A DNA stretch of 64,000 bases from Giardia muris (taxonomy: Eukaryota > Fornicata > Diplomonadida > Hexamitidae): NCBI GenBank assembly GCA_006247105.1, contig CM016928.1, forward strand, positions 1,178,001-1,242,000. The letters are read 5' to 3'. Shown here piece after piece: positions 36,143 to 45,700 of the stretch. The position numbers were made by a program, and so were the translations under genes. The notes beneath the pieces are model-generated. The model was not told the DNA's origin. It saw only the letters and a program-made list of their open reading frames with translations, and ran no database searches. Position 1 is the first letter of the stretch, and each line of letters opens with the position of its first letter.

Positions 36143-36172
36143 TTTTACTCTGATCAAATTGATTCCTGATCG
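36143..36172. promoter_or_regulatory. 30-bp divergent promoter region (p23 / GWT1-like)
   Basis: The entire gap between the two ATGs is 30 bp, with a central A/T-rich stretch (actctgatcaaattgattc). Promoters for both genes must be here or inside the coding sequences. Confidence 0.4.
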
Positions 36173-37204
36173 ATGGTCCCACATCTCGTTCCCGTCCTAG
36201 GCTTTCTATGGGCCCAGGTGACGAGTCGGAAGCCTGGCCTCTGCGTCCTCGGGCTACGTCTCCTATGTACCCAGACCGTTGCCGATGTCTTAGCACCCCT
36301 AGAGATACCAGGACTTTGTCTGTGTGTACTAGTTGTTTATCTGAATGGTCCTGGGGGCGATTGGAGTCAGTTCCGCAATCATCTGAGAATAGCAACGACA
36401 ATCCTGACGTGCATCTGCATACATATCATTGATACCGGGTCTCTTCCTGAAGGCTGGGGAAAGCAGAAGGTTGGGGGTTTGGGTATTGAGCAGGATGTGG
36501 GACTGATGGACTTGGGATTAGGGTACTTTATCGTTATCAATTCTCTTGAGTCACGTCCTCCTCATAGTATCCTTTTGCTCCTGGGTTGTCTCCGCTTAGG
36601 CATATGTCTATATTATCCATGTGCCGACCATATTGAATATGGGCGGCTCTGGAATGCATATCTGACTCTTTATTGTACGCAATGGGTTGCCTACATCATC
36701 AATAAGGAGTGCGTAACGTCTAGAAGGGTACTGCTATCCCTTATGCTTCAGATGACGAACCTTCTCGTCGCCAGGCTTCCGAATATATACGAGTACTCCG
36801 GGTTCATTGCATGTATGACCGGGTACGTCCCTCTTGGAATCCTGGCACGCCTCCTCTTACTTGAGACACCATCCCAAATCCCACTCTCATTGGTAGTACA
36901 CATCCTTGGGTCTGTATCCCTCCTAACTGGCCTGGATGCACGCCTTTGTAACCCACCGTTTACTCAGTACATCATTACCACGTGCCTGCTCTGTCGTGGG
37001 TTGACAATAGGTTCAGTGCACCAGACCAGGATACGTTCCGGTCCGATCATTCTCATCTGTAACGTCCTGACAGGGTTGTACAAGCTGGTCTCAACCATCC
37101 TATCGCACATCGTCTTCGAGGGTTTCTACTTGCTTGCCCTCATAATGGCTCTTCATCACTGGTCTCTTGGTCCTTCGTCATCCCCTCAGCTGCACGCTCA
37201 CTGA
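36173..37204 (+). CDS. GPI-anchor inositol acyltransferase GWT1/PIG-W-like
   Basis: A 343-residue multipass membrane protein with ten or so hydrophobic helices. The family block is visible: near residues 110-150 a DVGLMDLGLGYFIVINSL stretch (family M-D-x-G-V-G-x-F-V-x-x-x-G-L), then a GCLRLGICLYY helix and HIEYGRLWNAYLTL (family H-x-x-E-Y-G-x-H-W-N-F-F-x-T). GWT1 acylates the inositol of GlcN-PI with acyl-CoA in the ER, an early step in GPI-anchor synthesis. It is shorter than yeast or human proteins (about 490-500). The last 65 bp overlap the UTP6 gene in the opposite direction. Confidence 0.7.
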   Translation: MVPHLVPVLGFLWAQVTSRKPGLCVLGLRLLCTQTVADVLAPLEIPGLCLCVLVVYLNGPGGDWSQFRNHLRIATTILTCICIHIIDTGSLPEGWGKQKVGGLGIEQDVGLMDLGLGYFIVINSLESRPPHSILLLLGCLRLGICLYYPCADHIEYGRLWNAYLTLYCTQWVAYIINKECVTSRRVLLSLMLQMTNLLVARLPNIYEYSGFIACMTGYVPLGILARLLLLETPSQIPLSLVVHILGSVSLLTGLDARLCNPPFTQYIITTCLLCRGLTIGSVHQTRIRSGPIILICNVLTGLYKLVSTILSHIVFEGFYLLALIMALHHWSLGPSSSPQLHAH

Positions 37205-38429
37205 TTAGGGTGAAGGACGTAAGGTGCTTCAACGGGTCCGAGCTATAGTCTCCAATTGGCGCACGCTCAAACCTGTCAAGCTCCAGACATGGAGAAGCAG
37301 ACGGTATACGCTCCTTGAGGTGAGCGAGTTCCGGCCGTTCTGCCATCTTCTCAATGGCCAGTTCCGCCAAGCGTAATGCATTTGTCAGGCAACGATCGGT
37401 CCACCAGGGAAGCCACCGGTAGGTCCCGGTTACTGCTCGAATGGGCTTTTCAGCATATCGAAGGAACTCGGCAACTGCAGGAGACTCGCGTACATGACCA
37501 GCGTAGTAGACTACTCGCCAATCGTGTAGACTCTTAAGGAAAGGAAGCTCTCCTCTCTCATATGCGGTGAGCATTCTCGCTTCGATCTTCTCCGAGAACG
37601 TTTTGTGATGTGCCGTGAGAGTGCTAATGATCCCATCCCTTAGAACAAGCTCAACCAGAGAACCTTGAAGGATCGGGTACATAGGATCCTTCTTAGACAG
37701 AAGGGTATCAACGACAAAATCCGACATGTACCCCTCATCCGTATGCGTTCCTCGAAGGATGTGCAGGTACCGTAGCTCCAGAAGGGCCCAGTTCAGCGCC
37801 AGTGCGCCCTTGGAGCTTATCCGCACCGATGCGGAGGTATCCATAAGGAGGTTGGCGAGAGTTTGTTGACAATGTGGTTGTGATCGGTCTAGGATCATTC
37901 CAGACACCCTAGCCATTCCTTGCCGATACTTATCTCTAGCCTCGTCGATCCCCTCCTCCTCCTCAGCTATGGCGGCCGAGATGACCCAGGGGTCCACCGA
38001 TGTCGGGAACAAACGCACATACTCGGCAGCTATCTCTACCCGCTGGTCGTTGAGGTGCGCCTTCTTAAGAAGCTTGAAGGCGGCCACCCACGCCTCGGGG
38101 TTGTCGGCATGCCGTTGCAACATCTTTCTTAGGAGGCTCGAGAGCCGTTTGGTTGGTAGACGTGCCTCGATGAAGAGCTCCTTCTGCTGGTGCCCCATCC
38201 GTACCCAACGGCGACTCACTAGCTCCCTGGTCATACAAAGATGCGTGGCGTATGCCAAGAAAGCGGATAAGGGAGGAACACCAGCTGCACCGGATAGTTG
38301 ATGCTCATGATTACGTCGACAGGTGACTATCTTCTTGAGCTCATCCTCGTCGAGGATACCCGCCTGTGCATATGCGGAAAGCTCAGGCACCATCAGCTCG
38401 AGGTTTCTCTGGACGGCCTGGTATGCCAT
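37140..38429 (-). CDS. UTP6: U3 snoRNP protein UTP6 (HAT repeats)
   Basis: A 429-residue protein. The ATG at 38429 (MAYQAVQRNLELMVPELSAY) is chosen because it aligns with UTP6 starts and has an A-rich leader; an alternative in-frame ATG lies at 38444. Residues 1-50 match the UTP6 N-terminal helix (E-L-x-x-x-x-x-G-I-x-D-E-x-E-L-K-K-I-V). HAT repeats follow: NPEAWVAAFKLLKK, a VDPWVISAAIAEEE unit and more. UTP6 is a subunit of the UTP-B complex in the 90S pre-ribosome, needed for 18S rRNA processing. It is shorter than yeast (440) and human (597) forms. Convergent overlap of 65 bp with the GWT1-like gene. Confidence 0.75.
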   Translation of the reverse strand: MAYQAVQRNLELMVPELSAYAQAGILDEDELKKIVTCRRNHEHQLSGAAGVPPLSAFLAYATHLCMTRELVSRRWVRMGHQQKELFIEARLPTKRLSSLLRKMLQRHADNPEAWVAAFKLLKKAHLNDQRVEIAAEYVRLFPTSVDPWVISAAIAEEEEGIDEARDKYRQGMARVSGMILDRSQPHCQQTLANLLMDTSASVRISSKGALALNWALLELRYLHILRGTHTDEGYMSDFVVDTLLSKKDPMYPILQGSLVELVLRDGIISTLTAHHKTFSEKIEARMLTAYERGELPFLKSLHDWRVVYYAGHVRESPAVAEFLRYAEKPIRAVTGTYRWLPWWTDRCLTNALRLAELAIEKMAERPELAHLKERIPSASPCLELDRFERAPIGDYSSDPLKHLTSFTLISERAAEGMTKDQETSDEEPL

Positions 38430-38546
38430 TTTCTTTCCTCTCATAGATAATGAACTGGGTCTCGTTGCCTTTGTATTCTCTTTCTAGACTGGGACTGGCT
38501 CGACTGCACACTGAGTAAGTGAGACTTGTCATGAAGAAGAACAAAA

Positions 38547-39200
38547 ATGCCTTTCACTACAAAAACCATCATCCATGAGACAATGATGTGCCCGGAGGTC
38601 GAAAACCGCCAGCGGGCCTACGAGATCTTCATGGACACGTTCAACGCGATGCGCAACTACTGCCTCGAGCAGTACGAGAAGGGGATCGGGATGCTCATCC
38701 CGAACATCGGGGCGTTCTTCTTCGACAACGTCGTCGACAAGCGCATCGACCACGCGGCGCGCATCCCGCGCTTCGCGTTCCTCCCCCACTTCCTCTCGAG
38801 GTCTGGGCTACGGTGCCCGAAGGATCAAAGTATGGAGTCTTTGAACTTAAACCCCGGGTCTATCTTCGAGACGAAGGGACCAATGCATCGTTTGAACTGG
38901 ACGACCGTCTCTGGGAAAGCAGGCTTACCTGCCTCCGATTGCAAGGAGGCATGGGACTTGATCCTGAAGACGTTGCAGAGCAACATCCTGTCCGGTGCCG
39001 AAGGAAGCATTGACTTTGGGGTTGGGACGCTGTCATGTGCGAATTCCGAGGGGCGTATGAAGCTCAAGAAGTGGGTCCAGAACGACCTGTGCACCAATGG
39101 GACTTTACTCAATGTTAAGACCAATCAAGCGATGACCACTCTTGGGACCTTCAGAGTATCGGAGAAGATGCCTCCTGGGACGACGGTCATCCGTAAGTGA
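38547..39200 (+). CDS. CCDC81-like protein with HU-type domains (217 aa)
   Basis: Residues about 20-95 resemble the first HU domain of CCDC81 (helix, then KGIGMLIPNIGAFFF, family KGV-x-I-P-G-x-G-T-F-x-F, then a strand with P-x-F-x-L). Residues about 130-180 resemble the second (ILKTLQSNILSG...IDFGVGTLSCANSEGRMKL). HU-like domains in eukaryotes are found in cilium- and centrosome-associated proteins of the CCDC81 group. The function in this organism is unknown; flagella/basal body is inferred. The ATG has an A-rich leader (acaaaa). The TGA stop is nested in a poly(A) signal. Confidence 0.6.
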   Translation: MPFTTKTIIHETMMCPEVENRQRAYEIFMDTFNAMRNYCLEQYEKGIGMLIPNIGAFFFDNVVDKRIDHAARIPRFAFLPHFLSRSGLRCPKDQSMESLNLNPGSIFETKGPMHRLNWTTVSGKAGLPASDCKEAWDLILKTLQSNILSGAEGSIDFGVGTLSCANSEGRMKLKKWVQNDLCTNGTLLNVKTNQAMTTLGTFRVSEKMPPGTTVIRK

Positions 39201-39202
39201 AT
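39196..39202 (+). terminator. poly(A) signal AGTGAAT overlapping the CCDC81-like stop
   Basis: AGTGAAT (AGTRAAY) contains the TGA stop codon at 39198-39200. The convergent gene ends only 45 bp away. Confidence 0.6.
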
Positions 39203-39245
39203 AGGAGGCAAGCGAGAGTGATATGGAGCATTTGTGGATGGTGGG

Positions 39246-40055
39246 CTATTCCCACGACATGCGATGTTGATGGGGTTGTGCAGCACTTGATAGAGTGGTA
39301 CGATTACCAGTCCCCGTGTACTTCGGGTTTAATTCGTCGTCCTTCAGGCCACGAGGAACATGAAGCTTCGGATAAAGACGACGTTTCAAGGAGATCGCCG
39401 TATCCTCATAGGCCTGTAACTCCGCCACCGTAAGGTGATCCCATTCGCCCTGAGAGCGTAGAACCTCAACGAAGTGCAAACGGAACTTTGTACGCAACTG
39501 CTTGATCAATTGCTTGGCAACTAGGCGGCGGAACCACGTCGTTTCATTAGAAGCTTCAAAGAGGGCTGAAACACAACAGACATTTGTCGTGGTACCTTGC
39601 AGCCAGTCCGACGAGGAACGTGGAAGACCAAATTGCCGTTCCAATTCTCCAAGGATATCGACAAGCTCATGTGAAGCACGTTCGGACCATTCCGGAGCCG
39701 GCTCACCACAATAACAGTCCTGGAAGAGTAAGTTGACTACGACATCGACGTTTGGCCCCTTAGTGTTGTGGCAAGTATAGGTTGCATGTGGGAACTCAAT
39801 AGCGGACGTTGTAGTCGTGGAGAGCCCTCGAAACCCCAAGGGCAAGTTAACCCTCCATGAGATATCGTGTTGGTAATGGCTCTTATCCGTATGCGAGACC
39901 CCAAGACTTCCAGGATGTCGATGAAGGGTAAGAAGACGTCGCTCATCCCCCGGAAAGCCGCGAGCAATGACATAGCGAAGCCCAAGGCACGCTTGTAATG
40001 CTGTCAAGGGCAAAAGATAGGATGCCGATTGAACAATCGAGGCGTCACGAGGCAT
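39246..40055 (-). CDS. hypothetical protein (269 aa)
   Basis: No domain recognised. The N-terminal half is mixed and has several Cys and His residues; the C-terminal half has a long amphipathic helix (WFRRLVAKQLIKQLRTKF and on, about 165-225). The ATG at 40055 is only 7 bp after the stop of the upstream p24 gene, so the promoter must lie in that gene. Composition and placement support a real gene. Confidence 0.55.
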   Translation of the reverse strand: MPRDASIVQSASYLLPLTALQACLGLRYVIARGFPGDERRLLTLHRHPGSLGVSHTDKSHYQHDISWRVNLPLGFRGLSTTTTSAIEFPHATYTCHNTKGPNVDVVVNLLFQDCYCGEPAPEWSERASHELVDILGELERQFGLPRSSSDWLQGTTTNVCCVSALFEASNETTWFRRLVAKQLIKQLRTKFRLHFVEVLRSQGEWDHLTVAELQAYEDTAISLKRRLYPKLHVPRGLKDDELNPKYTGTGNRTTLSSAAQPHQHRMSWE

Positions 40056-40062
40056 AACCTGT

Positions 40063-40659
40063 TCACAGTTTCCGGTGCATGCGAAGGATGGTAGCCGTCT
40101 GTACCACGCTCGCAGTCACGACGATGACGACCTCGATCAAGAGGAATAACCACACCTTGAAGGAGATCGACGAAAGGCCCGAAAGGAGCTTCCCCCCACG
40201 CAGCTTTGAGAACCGTTGATCAGCTTGTATCGCTGATAGGGCCTTATGAATATCCTCGATAAGGGCAGTGAAGCGGTCCGAAATGACTGCACTACTTGCC
40301 CGGACGACATCAACACTGAGAGCTACCGTGATGTCATCTGATACGGGGCACGCCTTAGTAGAGTCCACATTGGTCTCGTTCGACTTGACAACAAAACAGA
40401 AGGCATGAGGACCTGCTCGGTCGGCGATGAAGGCGAAGGAGTCGGCGTGTGCGTTTGTGGTGAAGATGACCGAGCGTCGTTCTGCCGGAACGATCGAAAA
40501 GTCGAGGTTGTAGTGCTCAACTGGACTCAAGGAGACAGTCCCCGTGACCTCGTCGCCAGGCTGCAAGTTCTCGCGGATGCAGGTCCGCTGGCCCGGTGTA
40601 GTGAACATGACAAGGGTATCAGCGAGGAGAAAGACGAAGAAGAAAAGGATCATAGTCAT
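40063..40659 (-). CDS. p24/TMED family cargo receptor
   Basis: A 198-residue type I membrane protein. The ATG at 40659 begins a signal peptide (MTMILFFFVFLLADTLVM). The GOLD domain has TCIRENLQPGDEVTG (family C-x-x-E) and a second Cys (PHAFCFV). A coiled-coil-like stalk (about 140-165) precedes a TM helix (about 168-190) and a short tail ending MHRKL. p24 proteins cycle between ER and Golgi in COPII/COPI vesicles and help load GPI-anchored cargo; the tail lacks a clear dilysine but has basic residues. A GWT1-like GPI-synthesis gene lies 3 kb away. Confidence 0.75.
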   Translation of the reverse strand: MTMILFFFVFLLADTLVMFTTPGQRTCIRENLQPGDEVTGTVSLSPVEHYNLDFSIVPAERRSVIFTTNAHADSFAFIADRAGPHAFCFVVKSNETNVDSTKACPVSDDITVALSVDVVRASSAVISDRFTALIEDIHKALSAIQADQRFSKLRGGKLLSGLSSISFKVWLFLLIEVVIVVTASVVQTATILRMHRKL

Positions 40660-40856
40660 TCTTTTTGGAGCACCACAGTTCAGTGCTCCTGAAGGGTTTA
40701 TCAGGCCCAGGTAGCAACATCTTCGTTCCATGGGATGGAACCGTTGGAGCGGAGACTCTTCGGTCTACACTAGAGTACCTCAATGAAGGACGAATAAGAC
40801 ATGATGGGAGGGACCTAAGCCCTCTCCAGGGCCTCTTCCCTTCACACACAAGCACA

Positions 40857-42305
40857 CTACCCACTCGGATGCGCCATCTCCCAGGTGGACGACATCGATA
40901 GCTCGACAAACTGTTTGACGGCCCTTCGACAATAGGGGCAGCGATTTGCGACTAGCTCCACGCACCTGGAGCAGATGACTAGATGCCGGCAGGGGAGGAG
41001 GACGATATTCGAGTGTGAGGAAAAGCAGACAACACACATCCCTTCCTGCTGCTCGGTCTCAAGAGAAGAAGAGAGGTACTCGCTTAGGCTGTCGAATGAG
41101 TTAGGCTCGCCCATTATTAGATCCCAGGCCAGATCTAGAAGCGCCGGATCCATGTTGGCGACCCGCTCTACGCGGGAGACCAGTTGAGCATGCGTAAGCG
41201 CCCTGATCTGGTGTCTCACATAGCCCCAATGGATTCTTGCAAGATATAGGAGGAGGAGGTAGTACGAGCTGTCCTGTGCACATGTGGCGGCCGATGCTCG
41301 CAAGCATTCAAGCTGAGATACACCCAATCGGTCCTTAACACCTGCCTCAGCAAGGAGATGCTCTGCACAATCCCAGTGACCATTGACAGTCGCATAATAG
41401 AAGGCGGTATGGTCGGACAGGTCCTGGAGTCCTAGCTCGTGCTTCTTGAGGAGAGACACAACGTCGAAGTGCCCATACTTTGCAGCCTTCATCAATGCCG
41501 TCATCCCAGTCGCCGTCCTTTCACCGACAGTGGCGAGGCATTTCGAGGCCATGTCGACATCTCCAACAACTGCGGCCGTGAACAGTGAGGAAACAATCCC
41601 CTGTGGTGGTGAGAGTCGCTCCGACGATTCCTCTTGTAAAAGTTCACGCACCCGAGAATAATCGCCTTCCAACGGGTTCCCAGATTGATCCCGAGGGTGT
41701 AACGCGTACCATAGCGCGGTATGGCCATCTTCGTCCACTAAACCCTGCTCATATGGCAAGAGAAGTGATACTATGTCGGGATCATTGTGCCGAGCTGCAA
41801 GCATAAGGGCGGTTATCCCTTTGGGGTACTTGCATCGCTTTTCCGTGGCCTGTGCACCAGCTTCACACAGAAGGAGGCGGACGCAGTCCGAATTCTTCCA
41901 GGTGATGGCACGCATGAGGGCGGTCCACCCATTATGATCCCGCAAGCCGGCCTCATGCTTCAGAAGTATGGCGACACAGCGAGGCTGGCTAAATTGAGCC
42001 GCGAGGATAAGGGCCGTCAGGCCCCAAGAGTTCCGGAGTCCAGCTTCTTTATCGACTAAGAGCTCGATCAGGTCCAGGTGGCCGTACCGTGCGGCCATGT
42101 GGAGGGCGGTCCACCCGTACTTGTTCTGCATCCTAGCCTCTGTCAAAAGGTAAGAAGCGTACTCAGAGTGGCCCCGTTGAGCCGCGAACATGAGGGCGGT
42201 GAACCCTTCCTTATCAATGTGCCCCACCTCCTTGAGGCTGTGGATGAACGCCGGCATATCGAGGCTGTCCTTCATCGCCGTGCGCATCAAAGTAGTAGTC
42301 CTCAT
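40857..42305 (-). CDS. ankyrin-repeat protein (21.1 type) with C-terminal RING finger (482 aa)
   Basis: Around nine 21.1-style ankyrin repeats occupy residues 1-320 (for example KEGFTALMFAAQRGHSEYASYLL and GWTALHMAARYGHLDLIELL). A ~100-residue helical linker follows. The C3HC4 RING has ligands C424, C427, C439, H441, C445, C448, C456 and C459, exactly the spacing found in the 923-aa protein at 18581-21352, with a PCRHLVIC core like IAP and Mind-bomb RINGs. Likely an E3 ubiquitin ligase with ankyrin-selected substrates; no assay exists for the protein itself as far as I know. Confidence 0.85.
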   Translation of the reverse strand: MRTTTLMRTAMKDSLDMPAFIHSLKEVGHIDKEGFTALMFAAQRGHSEYASYLLTEARMQNKYGWTALHMAARYGHLDLIELLVDKEAGLRNSWGLTALILAAQFSQPRCVAILLKHEAGLRDHNGWTALMRAITWKNSDCVRLLLCEAGAQATEKRCKYPKGITALMLAARHNDPDIVSLLLPYEQGLVDEDGHTALWYALHPRDQSGNPLEGDYSRVRELLQEESSERLSPPQGIVSSLFTAAVVGDVDMASKCLATVGERTATGMTALMKAAKYGHFDVVSLLKKHELGLQDLSDHTAFYYATVNGHWDCAEHLLAEAGVKDRLGVSQLECLRASAATCAQDSSYYLLLLYLARIHWGYVRHQIRALTHAQLVSRVERVANMDPALLDLAWDLIMGEPNSFDSLSEYLSSSLETEQQEGMCVVCFSSHSNIVLLPCRHLVICSRCVELVANRCPYCRRAVKQFVELSMSSTWEMAHPSG

Positions 42306-42734
42306 CTTTATTGATCAAGATTCACAAATTGTGGAATCCCTTCACTTCAGTAGCCGCTAAAGTGGAAGGGTGTACTGGGGGGCTAACTCTTCCGTCATTC
42401 TCATCTCACATTCGAGAAAGGGCTTTGGGCCACCCTCCAAGGGCTGTAGATAAGAGACTAGGAGACTACGACGTGGTTATTTGTAATCTTGATTTACATA
42501 ATCAAGTGAAGAGAGAAATCAAACAAGATGAAGGATGGTGTAGATAGGGGAATAGGGGAAGGAGGGGAGAGGGGAGACGTAGGAGAGCCATACTGAGACG
42601 ACCCAATACCCCTCCTATTTTCCCACTCCCTCCATCCCCTTCTCCCTTTTAAAGGTGGGTGGTCACTACACTACTACAAGTGAACAGGTGAGTACGATGG
42701 CTCTTGTAAGAGGAAGGACCGTGGACTTTTTCAA
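42306..42734. other. intergenic region with purine- and pyrimidine-rich tracts, 429 bp
   Basis: A/T-rich boxes near 42305-42330 (promoter side of the minus-strand ankyrin-RING gene) and near 42478-42515. A G-rich tract at about 42540-42577 (see separate entry) is followed by a pyrimidine-rich tract at about 42600-42650, giving a loose purine/pyrimidine mirror. The start of the LRR-like gene has a T-rich leader (gactttttcaa). No RNA gene recognised. Confidence 0.5.
42547..42574 (+). repeat. four-run G-quadruplex motif
   Basis: Four runs of GGGG separated by loops of 4 (AATA), 5 (AAGGA) and 3 (AGA) bases. This is a full four-tetrad candidate on the plus strand, about 160 bp upstream of the 1498-aa gene and 240 bp upstream of the ankyrin-RING gene. 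Confidence 0.75.
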
Positions 42735-45700
42735 ATGCCAAAGGGGTTCTCGCGGGTCATCCTCTCCCGCGTCGCCGACTCCCTCCCCCTTCGGATACGC
42801 TTCCGGTTCCAGATGCTTTCGGCCGAGACCTATGCGGCGGGAGAGGAGGCGACCAGCTACATGGGGGTCGACGTCTTCGCTCGCGGTCTCATGAAGCACC
42901 TTTGCTATTGCAGATGTGCGCGAAGTATCGGTCTCACATGCTTGATGCGTCAAAGTGAGGCAGTGATGTACCCTCTACGATATAGATACACTCCGAACTT
43001 GACAAGCTTATCGTTAGTCTTCGATAGGGCTGGGAACTTCGAGATGTTCATGGCGGCCTCTCTGAAGGCAGGGAAGTTTGAGACGGAACCTGAAAAGACC
43101 TTACCAAAGCTACGGGAGCTCAACTTGTGTATCATCGAGAAACCTACAATGACCTTGAAGACATCACCTCTTGAGGCAATTCCTTTAAGGATACGCGCAC
43201 AGCTTGAGGTCCTAGTGTATAATTGCGCCTCTGACAAGTCTGTGCTCAAGATCTTACCTGATTTCGAATCGTTGAGGTCTTTGACGCTATACGTCCCCGA
43301 AAAGGCAGACATCAAACTTCTTTGCCTCCCTCCCCTCCCGGACCTTCGGAAGCTCATCATTTACAAGGCCTACTTCGACTCTCTCGAGCTCCTTGGAGTA
43401 CTCGCGGCAAACCCAGGTCTAGAATACCTTGAAGTCAATGCCCTGAGTATTTATATCCAGAATTGTGATCACTTCGCCGTAGGGAAGCCGAATGCTGCTG
43501 ATGACCCCCCAGGAGTCGAATCCCAGCTACTACAACGAGAAACACAGTCCTTCTCATTAGATGGGTTACCTCAACGCTTAGGCCTCCGTCATTTGATCAT
43601 TAATAGCTCCGATCATATCCCACTCGATCACCTCAGTCATCTTCTTCGTTATTGTAACCTCCTCTCAAGCGTGACCATCAATAACTCGATTTACATATCA
43701 CGCTTCTTTTTGCGGAAGAACGTGCTTAAGGACATCTCGCGGAGCCATACACAGCCGACCACGGCAGACTCTCCAACCCAGAAGGACGCTAGCGTCGAGG
43801 AATGCACCACTCCTGGCACCGAGGCTTCCCCTGCCTCCAGCGCCGCCATCCGAATCCCTAATGACGCGGACTTGGAGGCGGCTGATATTATCTCACCTAC
43901 GATTAGCCATCGCTTGCCAGAATACATTTCCTCCGAGATCCGTCAGTTAGCTGTCCTTACTGGCCACGAGACCTCTGCAAAAGCTTCTTCCTTGCACTAT
44001 GAGATGCTGGATAGGACGGAAAAGCGCTGCAGACTCTTTCAACTCGCCTCGAAGACTGGTGGGCGGCATATTAATGCCGAGCCCTCCGCTCAGTACTACC
44101 GGCCTGATTACTTGATCATGGCGTGTCCCTTCCCTCTTACCCAACCCACCGTGGCCTATGAGCAACCGCGCGCTCGTTGGAGACACAAAAGGATTCGTCT
44201 TCATTCCCAACAAGAGCTTCATGATGACTCTCCAGATAGCGATGAGGGTCGCCCTGACGTCCCGGGGTTGAGCCTCGATCGTTCCAACCTGAACCCACTT
44301 TCGGATGAGCATTCCGATAACGCAAATGTGCAAGTCAACGGCTCAAGGACACGAAGGAGCATCCTTTTCGTCGGAGATTACACCTCGAAGACTGACTCCT
44401 TCCCGAGCACGTCCTTGACTGATGACCAGAAGGATCAGAGCTTTCGAGCAAGCCTTGATACTGTCGAGACGACACGGTCGACTACCTCTCCTAAGAAGCA
44501 ACGCGAGGGTGCCCGATACGGCTCAATTAATAATGTTTCGAAGAAGCGCGGGATTCGGTCGACCTCTTGCGATACACCAAATCGTTGCCCACCATCCCAT
44601 CGTATAGCACAGGCCATAAGGTCCGGTGGCGGCCTTTGGGGGCCATCTTCCACCCTTGGCCAGAGCCAAGCACATAATTCTAGCTTTGGAATACCAAAAC
44701 CGCGCTCTGCAGATCTAGGTATCTCATCCGCTCTTCTTTCAGTGTATTCGGAGGATACAATTGTTGCCCCTCCAAAACCCCCTGGGACTAACCCACGATT
44801 GTTGTTTGTGTGTGCTGCTTCACAGGAACAAAGTGACTCTCATCCTTCATCCATTGGAGCAAGCTGTTGTCTGAGCGAGACCTCCAAGCTTACTTTCCCA
44901 ACGACAGATCACGAGGAACAAAGCACATCCATGCCCGGACGTACCGGGTACACTCCCGAACGGGCGACCCCGGAGGGGGACATCCATGCCAACCTAGAAT
45001 CTCTTGTGCGGAATACTGATCCATACAATACGATAGGATATTCAAAAGAGAACTTCATGAGTGGACAGACTTATACGCCTCGTGCACCATTGAGCAGCTT
45101 GTTTCTACATGCCTCTGCCACCCCCGCAGAGGAACTCGATTTACGGGAAGACCATGACGATCTTTCTAGTGAGACCTCAACGTTCTTGGGAGTGGCAGGA
45201 CAAGCGTGGCGAGCCACCTCCGTTCCGATCATCAGACGAGCCTTACATCGTCGTTGGGCTGGTGCCGGAGTTCCAAATCTTTCGACAAACATTTTCGGCT
45301 CGCATGATGAGGCATGGGAGACGCTTATTTTCTCTCATCGTGATGATCGTAGTGAGTGGGAGGAGGCACGGGATGCGATGACCTTGGCATCTCTCCGAAC
45401 ACGGATACGACAACAACGTGGAAGGTATGAACAATTCTACCTCTCTCTAGGGTATCCTTCACTCCGGACGGACCTGGTTCCTATGTCTCTCTTTCATCGG
45501 GTACCTTCTGGAATGGAGGTCAAAGGTCCAAAGCAGCTTAAGGCTGCCAGGTTTCGATCAACCTATCAAGCACTGGCGAATGTCAGTGAGGATTCAAAGT
45601 ACTTGATCGACAACATGCAAACCCGGGAATTCCAGGAGCATATGAAGTACTATTTGAAGGCCATTGAGCCTCTTTTCAACCCTAACCTCGAGGAGAAACC

